Below the pieces are notes generated by a model. That model searched no databases, had not been told where the DNA came from, and was given only the letters and a program-made list of their open reading frames with translations. Position numbers and translations under genes: made by a program. A stretch of 64,000 bases of DNA from Sepioteuthis lessoniana (taxonomy: Eukaryota > Mollusca > Cephalopoda > Myopsida > Loliginidae): the NCBI GenBank assembly GCA_963585895.1, contig OY757904.1:162136792-162200791 (forward strand), in the 5' to 3' direction. Below, one piece after another: positions 46,158-58,300 of this stretch (position 1 is its first letter; each line of letters opens with the position of its first letter).

Positions 46158-47929
46158 CCTCGGCTCGGTCGAGACGACCCGCTGAACTTAAGCATATCGC
46201 TAAGCGGAGGAAAAGAAACCAACCGGGATTCCCTTAGTAACGGCGAGTGAACCGGGAGAAGCCCAACGCCGAATCCCGTCGCAAGTAAAAGGCTTCGGGA
46301 CGTGTGGCGCATGGGTCGAAGGCAGCCGTTCGTTTTCGTCTCGCGTAGTTCGGAGTTCCCTCGATCGGGGCCGCCCGCGGCGGGTGCCAGGCCCATTCGG
46401 TGCGGACGGCGAGCGACGGCCTTCGATCCGAGAGTCGGGTTGCTTGGGAACGCAGCCCAAATCGGGTGGTAAGCTCCATCCAAGGCTAAATACCGGGACG
46501 AGTCCGATAGTCGACAAGTACCGTGAGGGAAAGTTGAAAAGAACTTTGGAGAGAGAGTTCAAGAGAACGTGAAACCGCCCAGGGGTAAACGGGTGGGACC
46601 GTTCACCGCGATCGCGGGGGGACTCAGTCCGGTGCTGCTGCTTGCTCTGAAGGCCATTTGCGGTCGTCGTTCGTCCGCTCCTCCTCTCGGGGAGACGGAC
46701 GTTTTGCTTTTGCGCTCGCGTCGCCGACGGCGGAGGTCGGGCCGCGGAAGAAGAAGTGGGGGACGCGGTGGTTGCTTTTGCCGCTGCCGCTTCTTCCTTC
46801 TCCCCCTTCCGCGATCACCCGAACCTTCGTTTTACGCTTGGCATCAACATGTCGCGAGCGCTTCGGCGCGACGCGGGGGTCTTCGGACTCCCCTAAACCG
46901 CACGGTCGGCACCGGACGCACTTCCCCTCCGGTCCGTCGTCGCGACCCGTTCTCGGCGTGCAGGCCGACGCGCGGTGTCCCGCAGGTGGTAGGCGATCTC
47001 AAACCCTTGCAGCTTTGTTGTTAAGGGTCGCCTTCCGCCAGGCCCGCGACCGTACTGCCCTTTTCTGCCGGGGACGGAGGAACCGTAACACACGTGGCGA
47101 TCCGGTCGCTTTCATCCTCGTTGGGCTTTACCCTCTCGCACGTCTTCCTTTCGGTTGACGTTCCGCTCCACCGTCTCGAGCGGGTGCGAGGGGGCCTTCG
47201 GGGAACCGGTGCGGCCGCACCGATTCGCGCACCGTGGCGTTCAAGCTTTCTTTCCCCCACTTCGGGGTTAGAGCCGGTTTGGGTGACGCGGTCGCTCGGT
47301 GCCGCTATACTGCCGCCCGCCACCTCGGGTCAGCGACGTGCATCGGCAACCCACCCGACCCGTCTTGAAACACGGACCGAGGAGTCCTGGCCGTTCGCGA
47401 GTCGTAGGGGCCCCATTGACTAACCCCGGAGGCGTAGCGAAAGCGAGAGAGCGCGTTGGAGGGCTCCGGGCCGGGAGAGGTGTCGCGGTGAAGTTGCGGG
47501 TGGAGGAGGCAACTCCTTTCGTTCGCTTCCGAGCTGTGCCCGATTCCGCCGGGGCGGCGTCCCCGCCAATCCAAACCCCGTCGTTAACGTTGGCGTCTCT
47601 GGCGTCGGCGACCGGAATCTTTTTTTCCTTCAGGAAGAGAGAGACGAAAGTTTCGGCGGTGGCGGAGGGGGCGTCAGTCTCCTCCTTCCGCCCGTCGGTG
47701 AGATCCCGCGCGCCATAACACGTGCGCGGGCGCATCACCCCCGGGTCGGTTTTTTTTCCGAGTACGACTCGGCCGACTCTGGTGTAGCGAGCGGCCAGGG
47801 ACCCGAAAGATGGCGATCCACGCCCGGTCGGGATGAAGCCAGAGGAAACTCTGGTGGAAGTCCGAAGCGCCTCTGACGTGCAAATCGATCGTCGGAACCG
47901 GGTGTAGGGGCGAAAGACCAATCGAACCG

Positions 47930-47972
<43 letters not shown>

Positions 47973-48310
47973 CGCTCGATCGTCGCAATTCCATCCGGTA
48001 AAGCGAACGATTGGAGGCCCCGGGGCCGTTCACGGCCTCGACCTACTCTCGAACTCGGAACGGGTGGAACGGGTCGACTCTCCGGAATAACGGAGCCGTA
48101 CCCACTCTCGTTTCCTTTTCTTCTCCTCTTGGAGGGGGGGTGGAGACGAAAATCGAATGCGAGTGCCAAGTGGGCCACTTTTGGTAAGCAGAACTGGCGC
48201 TGTGGGATGAACCAAACGTCCGGCTAAGGTGCCTAACGCGACGCCCATGAGATCCCCGAAAGGGTGTCGGTCGATATAGACAGCAGGACGGTGGCCACGG
48301 AAGTCGGAAT

Positions 48311-48344
<34 letters not shown>

Positions 48345-48388
48345 TCGACCGGCCCCGAAAATGGATGGCGCTGGAGCGACGGACCGTC
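46158..48388 (+). rRNA. 28S ribosomal RNA, 5' part only, abruptly truncated
   Basis: It begins near GACGACCCGCTGAACTTAAG. Conserved blocks follow: TAACGGCGAGTGAACCGGGA, CCGTGAGGGAAAGTTGAAAA at about 46521, CGGACCGAGGAGTC at about 47373, GTCTAGTAGCTGGTTCCCTC at about 47929 and TGTGTAACAACTCACCTGCC at 48321. The last recognisable block is ATGGATGGCGCTGGAGCG (48361-48378). After about 48388 homology stops, leaving roughly half the gene. GC-rich expansion segments lie at 46610-47300 and 47450-47760. The break is upstream of the classical R1/R2 insertion sites. Confidence 0.9.
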
Positions 48389-48533
48389 CCCTCTACCATA
48401 CCATGTCAGGATACTGATAAATGGAAACCAAATAACCATTGGGGTGGTCACAGGTGCTGCAGTCCAAGAAATGAATGAGGCACCATGGGCAGCCACGGAA
48501 AACTGCTCACCACTAGAATTTGAGCGACTATAA
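48389..48533 (+). pseudogene. Retropepsin-like fragment of a gypsy element
   Basis: Directly after the 28S break the + frame reads PYHVRILINGNQITIGVVTG, then AAVQEMNEAPWAATENCSPL. This fits the start of a Ty3/gypsy aspartic protease: ING-x-x-I-x-x-x-(D)TGAAV. The catalytic Asp of DTG is Val here. About 45 codons remain before a stop. Confidence 0.55.
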
Positions 48534-48539
48534 AAATGT

Positions 48540-48968
48540 CTATCTTTCTGCACTGATTTCTCAGAGAACCCGGACCTGGTCTTACCTTCCGTATAATCGT
48601 CAGGTAGCTATTTTAATTTATCGGGAACCCCCATGGCAATCAAAATCTAGGCACCCACTTTTTCCTGAATCTATTTGATCACCTCACAGCCTACGGACGA
48701 ATCAAAAATACCAATCGTGACCAAAACTCCAGAGAAATGACCTAAATTTCGTTGCCCCGCCCTAAAAGACTTTATAACCTTAAAAACCCATGGAGCAGGC
48801 TTCGCTGCAACTTTTCTCATTATTCCGTCGTATTCAGAATTCCAAATATGAGAAATCGAGACTCATGGAAAGGTGGCTTCATCTACACAACTATTTGTAT
48901 GTCCAAAATAATCCTTAACACAGTTAGTCTTGAAAGCAGCCTCAACCCGAACGAAAAACAGCAAGGTA
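48540..48968. other. Unassigned spacer, possibly more of the gypsy relic
   Basis: No family motif is readable. GAAAAACAGCAAGGTA at 48953-48968 is the left target duplication of the next SINE. Confidence 0.4.
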
Positions 48969-49261
48969 CTATTTACCAACCCCTCCGCTCGGGCAGGATA
49001 TGACACAAGGTCAATTTTTAAGCGGAGTTTAACAGGTTTTGAATTCAGAGTTTTCCTTCTCCTAGACTAGTTGCCTCCCCAAGGCTGAAGAACCTAGTCC
49101 GTCCTACTATTTACCCATAGCTGGAGGGAGAATAAGGGGGTTCATACCTTTCCCAAGGGTATTTGCCCGAAAGTGAACGTAATAGCGCGACTAAAGTACG
49201 AACTCGCGTACTACGATTCCGCAGCTCATCGCTTTAACCATTACACCACGAGGACACCCCT
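48969..49261 (-). mobile_element. tRNA-derived SINE, copy 2, with target duplication
   Basis: Minus strand: GTCCTCGTGGTGTAATGGTT head, AGTTCGTACTTTAGTCGCGC, TTCGGGCAAATACCCTTGGG, then a 3' half different from copy 1 with AGTCTAGGAGAAGGAAAACT and AACCTGTTAAACTCCGC. GAAA(A)ACAGCAAGGT stands on both sides (48953-48966 and 49262-49274), supporting these limits. Confidence 0.8.
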
Positions 49262-49379
49262 GAAAACAGCAAGGTGACTAAATATACTACAAAAATATGT
49301 GATTTTACTTCTAATCCCCCAAAGTGAAACTCCTAATGTTTATCCTACCTAAAGAAAATAAAATTAATATCCCCAAAAG

Positions 49380-52300
49380 GAAAATTTTTCATGAGGTGAA
49401 GAGATAAATGATGCCTCGATTCAAAACAATTTCCCCTTTCAAAATTTTTCATATGGTGAAGAGATAAATTGTGCCTAGATTCAAATCAATTTCCCCTTTC
49501 AAAATTTTTCATGAGATGAAGAGATAAATGGTGCCTCGATTCAAAACAATTTCCCCTTTCAAAATTTTTCATATGGTGAAGAGATAAAATGGTGCCTAGA
49601 TTCAAAACAATTTCCCCTTTCAAAATTTTTCATATGGTGAAGAGATAAATGGTGCCTAGATTCAAAACAATTTCCCCTTTCAAAATTTTTCAGGAGATGA
49701 AGAGATAAATGGTGCCTCGATTCAAAACAATTTCCCCTTTCAAAATTTTTCATATGGTGAAGAGATAAATGGTGCCAAGATTCAAAACAATTTCCCCTTT
49801 CAAAATTTTTCATATGGTGAAGAGATAAATGGTGCCTAGATTCAAAACAATTTCCCTGTTCAAAATTTTTCATGAGATGAAGAGATAAATGGTGCCTATA
49901 TTCAAAACAATTTCCCCTTTCAAAATTTTTCATGAGGTGAAGAGATAAATAGTGCCCTATTCAAAACAATTTCACCTTTTAATATTTTTCAAGAGGTGAA
50001 GAGATCAATGGTGCCTTGATTCAAAACAATTTCCCCTTTCTTAATCTTTCGTAATGTGAAGAGATAAATGGTGACTTGATTCAAAATAATTTCCCCTTTC
50101 TAAATTTTTCAAGAGGTGAAGAGATAAATGGTGCCTTGATTCAAAACAATTTCACCGTTCAAAATATTTTATATGGTGAAGAGATAAATGGTGCCTAGAT
50201 TGAAAACAATTTTTCCGTTCAAAATTTTTTATATGGTGAAGAGATAAATGGTGCCTAGCTTCAAAACAATTTCCCCGTTCAAAATTTTTCCTATGTGAAG
50301 AGATAAATGGTGCCTTGTTTCAGAAATATTTCCCTTTTCAAAATTTTTCATATGGTGATGAGATAAATGGTGTCGTGATTAAAAACAATTTCCCCTTTCA
50401 AAATTTTTCATATGGTGATGAGATAAATGGTGCCTTGATTAAAAACAATTTCCCCTTTCAAAATTTTTTATATGGTGAAAAGACAAATGGTGCCTTGATT
50501 CAAAACAATTTCCTTTTCAAAATTTTTCATGAGGTGAAGAGATACATGGTGCCTTGATTCAAAACAATTTCCCCTTTCAAAATTTTTCATAAAGTGAAGA
50601 GATAAATGGTGCCTAGTTTCAAAATAATTTCCCCTTTCAAAATTTTTCATGAGGTGAAGAGATAATGGTGCAAAGATTCAAAACAATTTCCCCTTACATA
50701 ATTTCTCATGAGGTTAAGAGATAAATGGTGCCTTGATTAAAAACAATTTCCCCTTCCAAAATTTTTCATGATGTGAAAAGATAAATGGTGCCTTGATTCA
50801 AAACCATTTCCTTTTCCTAAATTTTTCAGGAGGAGAAGAGAGAGATGATGCCTAGATAAAAAAAACAATTTCCCCTTTCAAAATTTTTCATCAGGTGAAG
50901 AGATAAATGGTGCCTTGATTCAAAACAATTTCACCTTTCAAAATTTTTCATGAGGTGAAGAGATAAATGATGCCTAGATTCAAAACAATTTCTCCTTTCT
51001 AAATTTTTCATGATGTGAAGAGATAAATGGTGCTTCGATTCAAAACAATTTCCCCTTTCAAAATAGATTCTGAGGCGAAGAGATAAATGTTGCCTACATT
51101 CAAAACAATTTCCCCTTTCTAAATTTCTCATGAGGCGAAGAGATAAATTGTACCTAGATTAAAAAAAAATCTCCTTACAAAATTTCTCAAGAGTTGAAGA
51201 AAGAAATGGTGCTTAGATACAAAACAATTCCCCTTTCAAATTTTTTCATGAGGTGAAGAGATAAATGGTGCCTAGAATCAAAACAATTTCCCCTTTCTAA
51301 ATTTTTCATGAGGTGAAGAGATAAATGGTGCCTTGATTCAAAATAATTTCCCCTTTCAAAATATTTCATGAGATGAAGAGATAAATGGTGCCTAGATTCA
51401 AAACAATTTCCCCTTTCTAAATTTTTCATATGGTGAAGAGATAAATTGTGCCTAGATTCAAAACAATTTCCCCTTTCAAAATTTTTTATGAGGTCAAGAG
51501 AGAAATGGTGCCTAGAATCAAAACAATTTCCCTTTTCTATATTTTTTATGAGGTGAAGAGATAAGTGGTTGCTAGATACAAAACAATTTCCCCTTTACAA
51601 TTTTTCATGAGGTGAAGAGATAAATTGTGCCTCGATTCAAAACAATTTCCCCTTTCTAAATTTTTCATGTGGTGAAGTGATGAATAGTGCCTAGATTCAA
51701 AACAATTTACCCTTTCAAAATTTTTCATGGGGTGGAGAGATAAATGGTGCCTAGATTCAAAACAATTTCCCCTTTCAAAATGTCTCATGAGGTGAAGAGA
51801 TAAATGTTGCCTCGATTCAAAAATATTTCCTTTTTCTAAATTTTTCATGAGGTGAATAGAGAAATGGTGCATGGATTCAAAACAATTTCCCCTTTCAAAA
51901 TTTTTCATATGGTGAAGAGATAAATGCTGCCTAGATTCAAAATTATTTCCCCTTTCAAAATTATCCATGAGATGAAGAGATAAATGGTGCCTAGATTCAA
52001 AACAATTTCCCCTTTCAAAATTTTTCATATGGTGAAGAGATAAATTGTGCCTAGATTCAAAACAATTTCCCCTTTCAAAATTTTTCATGAGATGAAGAGA
52101 TAAATTGTGCCTAGATTCAAAACAATTTCCCCTTTCTAAATTTTTCATATGGTGAAGGGATAAATTGTGCCTAGATTCAAAACAATTTCCCCTTTCAAAA
52201 TTTTTCATATAGTGAAGAGATAAATTGTGCCTAGATTCAAAGCAATTTCCCCTTTCAATATTTTTCAAATGGTGAAGAGATAAATTGTGCCTCGATTCAA

Positions 52301-55300
52301 AACAATTTCCCCTTTCAAAATTTTTCATATGGTGAAGAGATAAATGGTGCCTCGATTCAAAACAATTTCCCCTTTCAAAATATATTCTGAGGCGAAGAGA
52401 TAAATGGTGCCTACATTCAAAACGATTTCCCCTTTCTAAATTTTTCATATGGTGAAGAGATAAATGGTGCCTAGATTCAAAACAATTTTCCCTTTCAAAA
52501 TTTTTCATGAGATAAAGAGATAAATGGTGCCTAGATTCAAAACAATTTCCCCTTTCAAAATTTTTCATATGGTGAATAGATAAATTGTGCCTAGATTCAA
52601 AACAATTTCACCTTTCAAAATAGATTCTGAGGCAAAGAGATAAATGGTGCCTAGATTCAAAACAATTTTCCCTTTCAAAATTTTTGATGAGATGAAGAGA
52701 TAAATGGTGCCTCCATTCAAAATAATTTCCCCTTTCAAAATTTTTCATATGGTGAAGAGATAAATTGTGCCTTGATTCAAAACAATTTCCCCTTTTAAAA
52801 TATTTCATGAGATGAAGAGATAAATGGTGCCTAGATTCAAAACAATTTCCCCTTTCAAAATTTTTCATATGGTGAAGAGATAAATTGTGCCTAGATTCAA
52901 AACAATTTCCCCTTTCAAAATTTTTCATGAAATGAAGAGATAAATTGTGCCTAGATTCAAAACAATTTCCCCTTTCAAAATTTTTCATATGGTGAAGAGA
53001 TAAATGGTGCATAGATTCAAAACAATTTCCCCTTTCAAAATAGATTCTGAGGCGAAGACATAAATGGTGCCTACATTCAAAACAAATTTCCCTTTCTAAA
53101 TTTTTCATATGGTGAAGAGATAAATGGTGCCTTGATTCAAAACAATTTCCCCTTTCAAAATTTTTCATATGGTGAAGAGATAAATTGTGCCTCGATTCAA
53201 AACAATTTCCCCTTTCTAAATTTTTCATGAGGTGAAGAGATAAATGGTGCCTAGATTAAAAAAAAATTTCCCCTTTCAAAATTTTTCATATGGTGAAAAG
53301 ATAAATGGTGCCTAGATTCAAAACAATTTCCCCTTTCAAAATTTTTCATATGGTGAAGAGATAAATGGTGACTCGATTCAAAACAATTTCCCCTTTCAAA
53401 ATAGATTCTGAGGCGAAGAGATATATGGTACCTACATTCAAAACAATTTCCCCTTTCAAAATTTTTCATATGGTGAAGAGATAAATTGTGCCTCGATTCA
53501 AAACAATTTCCCCTTTCTAAATTTTTCATGAGGTGAAGAGATAAATGGTGCCTAGATTCAAAAAAATTTCCCCTTTCAAAATTTTTCATATGGTGAAAAT
53601 ATAAATGGTGCCTAGATTCAAAACAATTTCCCCTTTCAAAATTTTTCATGAGATAAAGAGATAAATGGTGTCTAGATTCAAAACAATTTCCCCTTTCAAA
53701 ATTTTTCATATGGTGAAGTGATAAATTGTGCCTAGATTCAAAACAATTTCGCCTTTCAAAATAGATTCTGAGGCAAAGAGATAAATGGTGTCTAGATTCA
53801 AAACAATTTCCCCTTTCAAAATTTTTCATATGGTGAAGTGATAAATTGTGCCTAGATTCAAAACAATTTCCCCTTTCAAAATAGATTCTGAGGCAAAGAG
53901 ATAAATGGTGCCTAGATTCAAAACAATTTCCCCTTTCAAAATTTTTCATGAGATGAAGAGATAAATGGTGCCTCGATTCAAAACAATTTCCCCTTTCAAA
54001 ATTTTTCATATGGTGAAGAGATAAATTGTGCCTCGATTCAAAACAATTTCCCCTTTCTAAATTTTTCATGAGGTGAAGAGATAAATGGTGCCTAGATTCA
54101 AAAAAAATTTCCCCTTTCAAAATTTTTCATATGGTGAAAAGATAAATGGTGCCTAGATTCAAAACAATTTTCCCTTTCCAAATTTTTCATGAGATAAAGA
54201 GATAAATGGTGCCTAGATTCAAAACAATTTCCCCTTTCAAAATTTTTCATATGGTGAATAGATAAATTGTGCCTAGATTCAAAACAATTTCGCCTTTCAA
54301 AATAGATTCTGAGGTGAAGAGATAAATGGTGCCTAGATTCAAAACAATTTCCTTTTTCAAAATTTTTCATGAGATGAAGAGATAAATGGTGCCTAGATTC
54401 AAAACAATTTCCCCTTTCAAAATTTTTCATATGGTGAAGAGATAAATTGTGCCTAGATTCAAAACAATTTCCCCTTTCAAAATTTTTCATGAGATGAAGA
54501 GATAAATTGTGCCTAGATTCAAAACAATTTCCCCTTTCAAAATTTTTCATGAGATGAAGAGATAAATGGTGCCTAGATTCAAAACAATTTCCCCTTTCAA
54601 AATTTTTCATATGGTGAAGAGATAAATTGTGCCTAGATTCAAAACAATTTCCCCTTTCAAAATTTTTCATATGGTGAAGAGATAAATTGTTCTTCGATTC
54701 AAAACAATTTCCCCTTTTAAAATTTTTCATATGGTGAAGAGATAAATTGTGCCAAGATTCAAAACAATTTCCCCTTTCAAAATTTTTCATGAGATGAAGA
54801 GATAAATGGTGCCTAGATTCAAAACAATTTCCCCTTTCAAAATTTTTCATATGGTGAAGAGATAAATGGTGACTCGATTCAAAACAATTTCCCCTTTCAA
54901 AATAGATTCTGAGGTGAAGAGATAAATTGTGCCTGCATTCAAAACAATTTCCCCTTTCTAAATTTTTCATATGGTGAAGAGATAAATGGTGCCTTGATTC
55001 AAAAAAAATTTCCCCTTTCAAAATTTTTCATATGGTGAAAAGATAAATGGTGCCTAGATTCAAAACAATTTCCCCTTTCAAAATTTTTCATATGGTGAAG
55101 AGATAAATGGTGACTCGATTCAAAACAATTTCCCCTTTCAAAATAGATTCTGCTGCGAAGAGATAAATGGTGCCTACATTCAAAACAATTTCCCCTTTCT
55201 AAATTTTTCATATTGTGAAGAGATAAATGGTGCCTAGATTCAAAACAATTTCCCCTTTCAAAATAGATTCTGAGGCAAAGAGATAAATGGTGCCTAGATT

Positions 55301-58300
55301 CAAAACAATTTCCCCTTTCAAAATTTTTCATGAGATGAAGAGATAAATGGTGCCTAGATTCAAAACAATTTCCCCTTTCAAAATTTTTCATATGGTGAAA
55401 AGATAAATTGTGCCTAGATTCAAAACAATTTCCCCTTTCAAAATTTTTCATATGGTGAAGAGATAAATGGTGACTCGATTCAAAACAATTTCCCCTTTCA
55501 AAATTTTTCATGAGATTAAGAGTTAAATGGTGCCTATATTCAAAAACAATTTCACCTTTCAAAATTTTTCATATGGTGAAGAGATAAATTGTGCCTCAAT
55601 TCAAAACAATTTCCCCTTTCAAAATATTTCATGAGATGAAGAGATAAATTGTTCCTAGATTCAAAACAATTTCCCCTTTCAAAATTTTTCATATGGTGAA
55701 GAGATAAATGGTGCCTCAATTCAAAATAATTTCCCCTTTGAAAATTTTACATATGGTGAAGAGATAAATGGTGCCTAGATTCAAAACAATTTCCCCTTTC
55801 AAAATCTTTCATAAGATGAAGAGATAAATTGTGCCTAGATTCAAAACAATTTCCCCTTTCAAAATTTTTCATATGGTGAAGAGATAAATTGTGCCTAGAT
55901 TCAAAACAATTTCCCCTTTCAAAATTTTTCATATGGTGAAGAGATAAATTGTTCCTCAATTCAAAACAATTTCCCCTTTCAAAATTCTTCATATGGTGAA
56001 GAGATAAATGGTGCCTAGATTCAAAACAATTTCCCCTTTCAAAATAGATTCTGAGGCGAAGAGATAAATGGTGCCTACATTCAAAACAATTTCCCCTTTC
56101 TAAATTTTTCATATGGTGAAGAGATAAATGGTGCCTAGATTCAAAACAATTTCCCCTTTCAAAATAGATTCTGAGGCGAAGAGATAAATGGTGCCTACAT
56201 TCAAAACAATTTTCCCTTTCTAAATTTTTCATGAGGTGAAGAGATAAATGGTGCCTAGATTCAAAAAAAATTTCCCCTTTCAAAATTTTTCATATGGTGA
56301 AAAGATAAATGGTGCCTAGATTCAAAACAATTTCCCCTTTCAAAATTTTTCATATGGTGAAGAGATAAATGGTGACTCGATTCAAAACAATTTTCCCTTT
56401 CAAAATAGATTCTGAGGTGAAGAGATAAATGGTGCCTACATTCAAAACAATTTCCCCTTTCTAAATTGTTCATATGGTGAAGAGATAAATGGTGCCTTGA
56501 TTCAAAACAATTTCCCCTTTCAAAATTTTTTATATGGTGAAGAGATAAATTGTGCCTCGATTCAAAACAATTTTCCCTTTCTAAATTTTTCATGAGGTGA
56601 AGAGATAAATGGTGCCTAGATTCAAAAAAAATTTCCCCTTTCAAAATTTTTCATATGGTGAAAAGATAAATGGTGCCTAGATTCAAAACAATTTCCCCTT
56701 TCAAAATTTTTCATATGGTGAAAAGATAAATGGTGCCTATATTCAAAAAATTTTCCCTTTCAAAATTTTTCATGAGATAAAGAGATAAATGGTGCCTAGA
56801 ATTTAAAACAATTTCCCCTTTCAAAATTTTTCATATGGTGAATAGATAAATTGTGCCTAGATTCAAAACAATTTCACCTTTCAAAATAGATTCTGAGGCA
56901 AAGAGATAAATGGTGCCTAGATTCAAAACAATTTTCCCTTTCAAAATTTTTGATGAGATGAAGAGATAAATGGTGCCTCCATTCAAAACAATTTCCCCTT
57001 TCAAAATTTTTCATATGGTGAAGAGATAAATTGTGCCTTGATTCAAAACAATTTCCCCTTTTAAAATATTTCATGAGATGAAGAGATAAATGGTGCCTAG
57101 ATTCAAAACAATTTCCCCTTTCAAAATTTTTCATATGGTGAAGAGATAAATTGTGCCTGGATTCAAAACAATTTCCCCTTTCAAAATTTTTCATGAAATG
57201 AAGAGATAAATTGTGCCTAGATTCAAAACAATTTCCCCTTTCAAAATTTTTCATATGGTGAAGAGATAAATGGTGCATAGATTCAAAACAATTTCCCCTT
57301 TCAAAATAGATTCTGAGGCGAAGACATAAATGGTGCCTACATTCAAAACAAATTTCCCTTTCTAAATTTTTCATATGGTGAAGAGATAAATGGTGCCTTG
57401 ATTCAAAACAATTTCCCCTTTCAAAATTTTTCATATGGTGAAGAGATAAATTGTGCCTCGATTCAAAACAATTTCCCCTTTCTAAATTTTTCATGAGGTG
57501 AAGAGATAAATGGTGCCTAGATTAAAAAAAAATTTCCCCTTTCAAAATTTTTCATATGGTGAAAAGATAAATGGTGCCTAGATTCAAAACAATTTCCCCT
57601 TTCAAAATTTTTCATATGGTGAAGAGATAAATGGTGACTCGATTCAAAACAATTTCCCCTTTCAAAATAGATTCTGAGGCGAAGAGATATATGGTACCTA
57701 CATTCAAAACAATTTCCCCTTTCAAAATTTTTCATATGGTGAAGAGATAAATTGTGCCTCGATTCAAAACAATTTCCCCTTTCTAAATTTTTCATGAGGT
57801 GAAGAGATAAATGGTGCCTAGATTCAAAAAAATTTCCCCTTTCAAAATTTTTCATATGGTGAAAATATAAATGGTGCCTAGATTCAAAACAATTTCCCCT
57901 TTCAAAATTTTTCATGAGATAAAGAGATAAATGGTGTCTAGATTCAAAACAATTTCCCCTTTCAAAATTTTTCATATGGTGAAGTGATAAATTGTGCCTA
58001 GATTCAAAACAATTTCCCCTTTCAAAATAGATTCTGAGGCAAAGAGATAAATGGTGCCTAGATTCAAAACAATTTCCCCTTTCAAAATTTTTCATGAGAT
58101 GAAGAGATAAATGGTGCCTCGATTCAAAACAATTTCCCCTTTCAAAATTTTTCATACGGTGAAGAGATAAATTGTGCCTCGATTCAAAACAATTTCCCCT
58201 TTCTAAATTTTTCTTGAGGTGAAGAGATAAATGGTGCCTAGATTCAAAAAAAATTTCCCCTTTCAAAATTTTTCATATGGTGAAAAGATAAATGGTGCCT

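Noticed and set aside
41188..48033. Many GC-rich open frames of 60-217 codons on both strands
   Set aside because: They overlap 18S, 5.8S, 28S and the spacers. High GC lowers stop frequency, so they are shadows of rDNA.
48388..48400. R1/R2-type rDNA-specific LINE insertion as the cause of the 28S break
   Set aside because: The break is upstream of the known R1 and R2 target sequences, and the following sequence resembles a gypsy protease rather than an R element.
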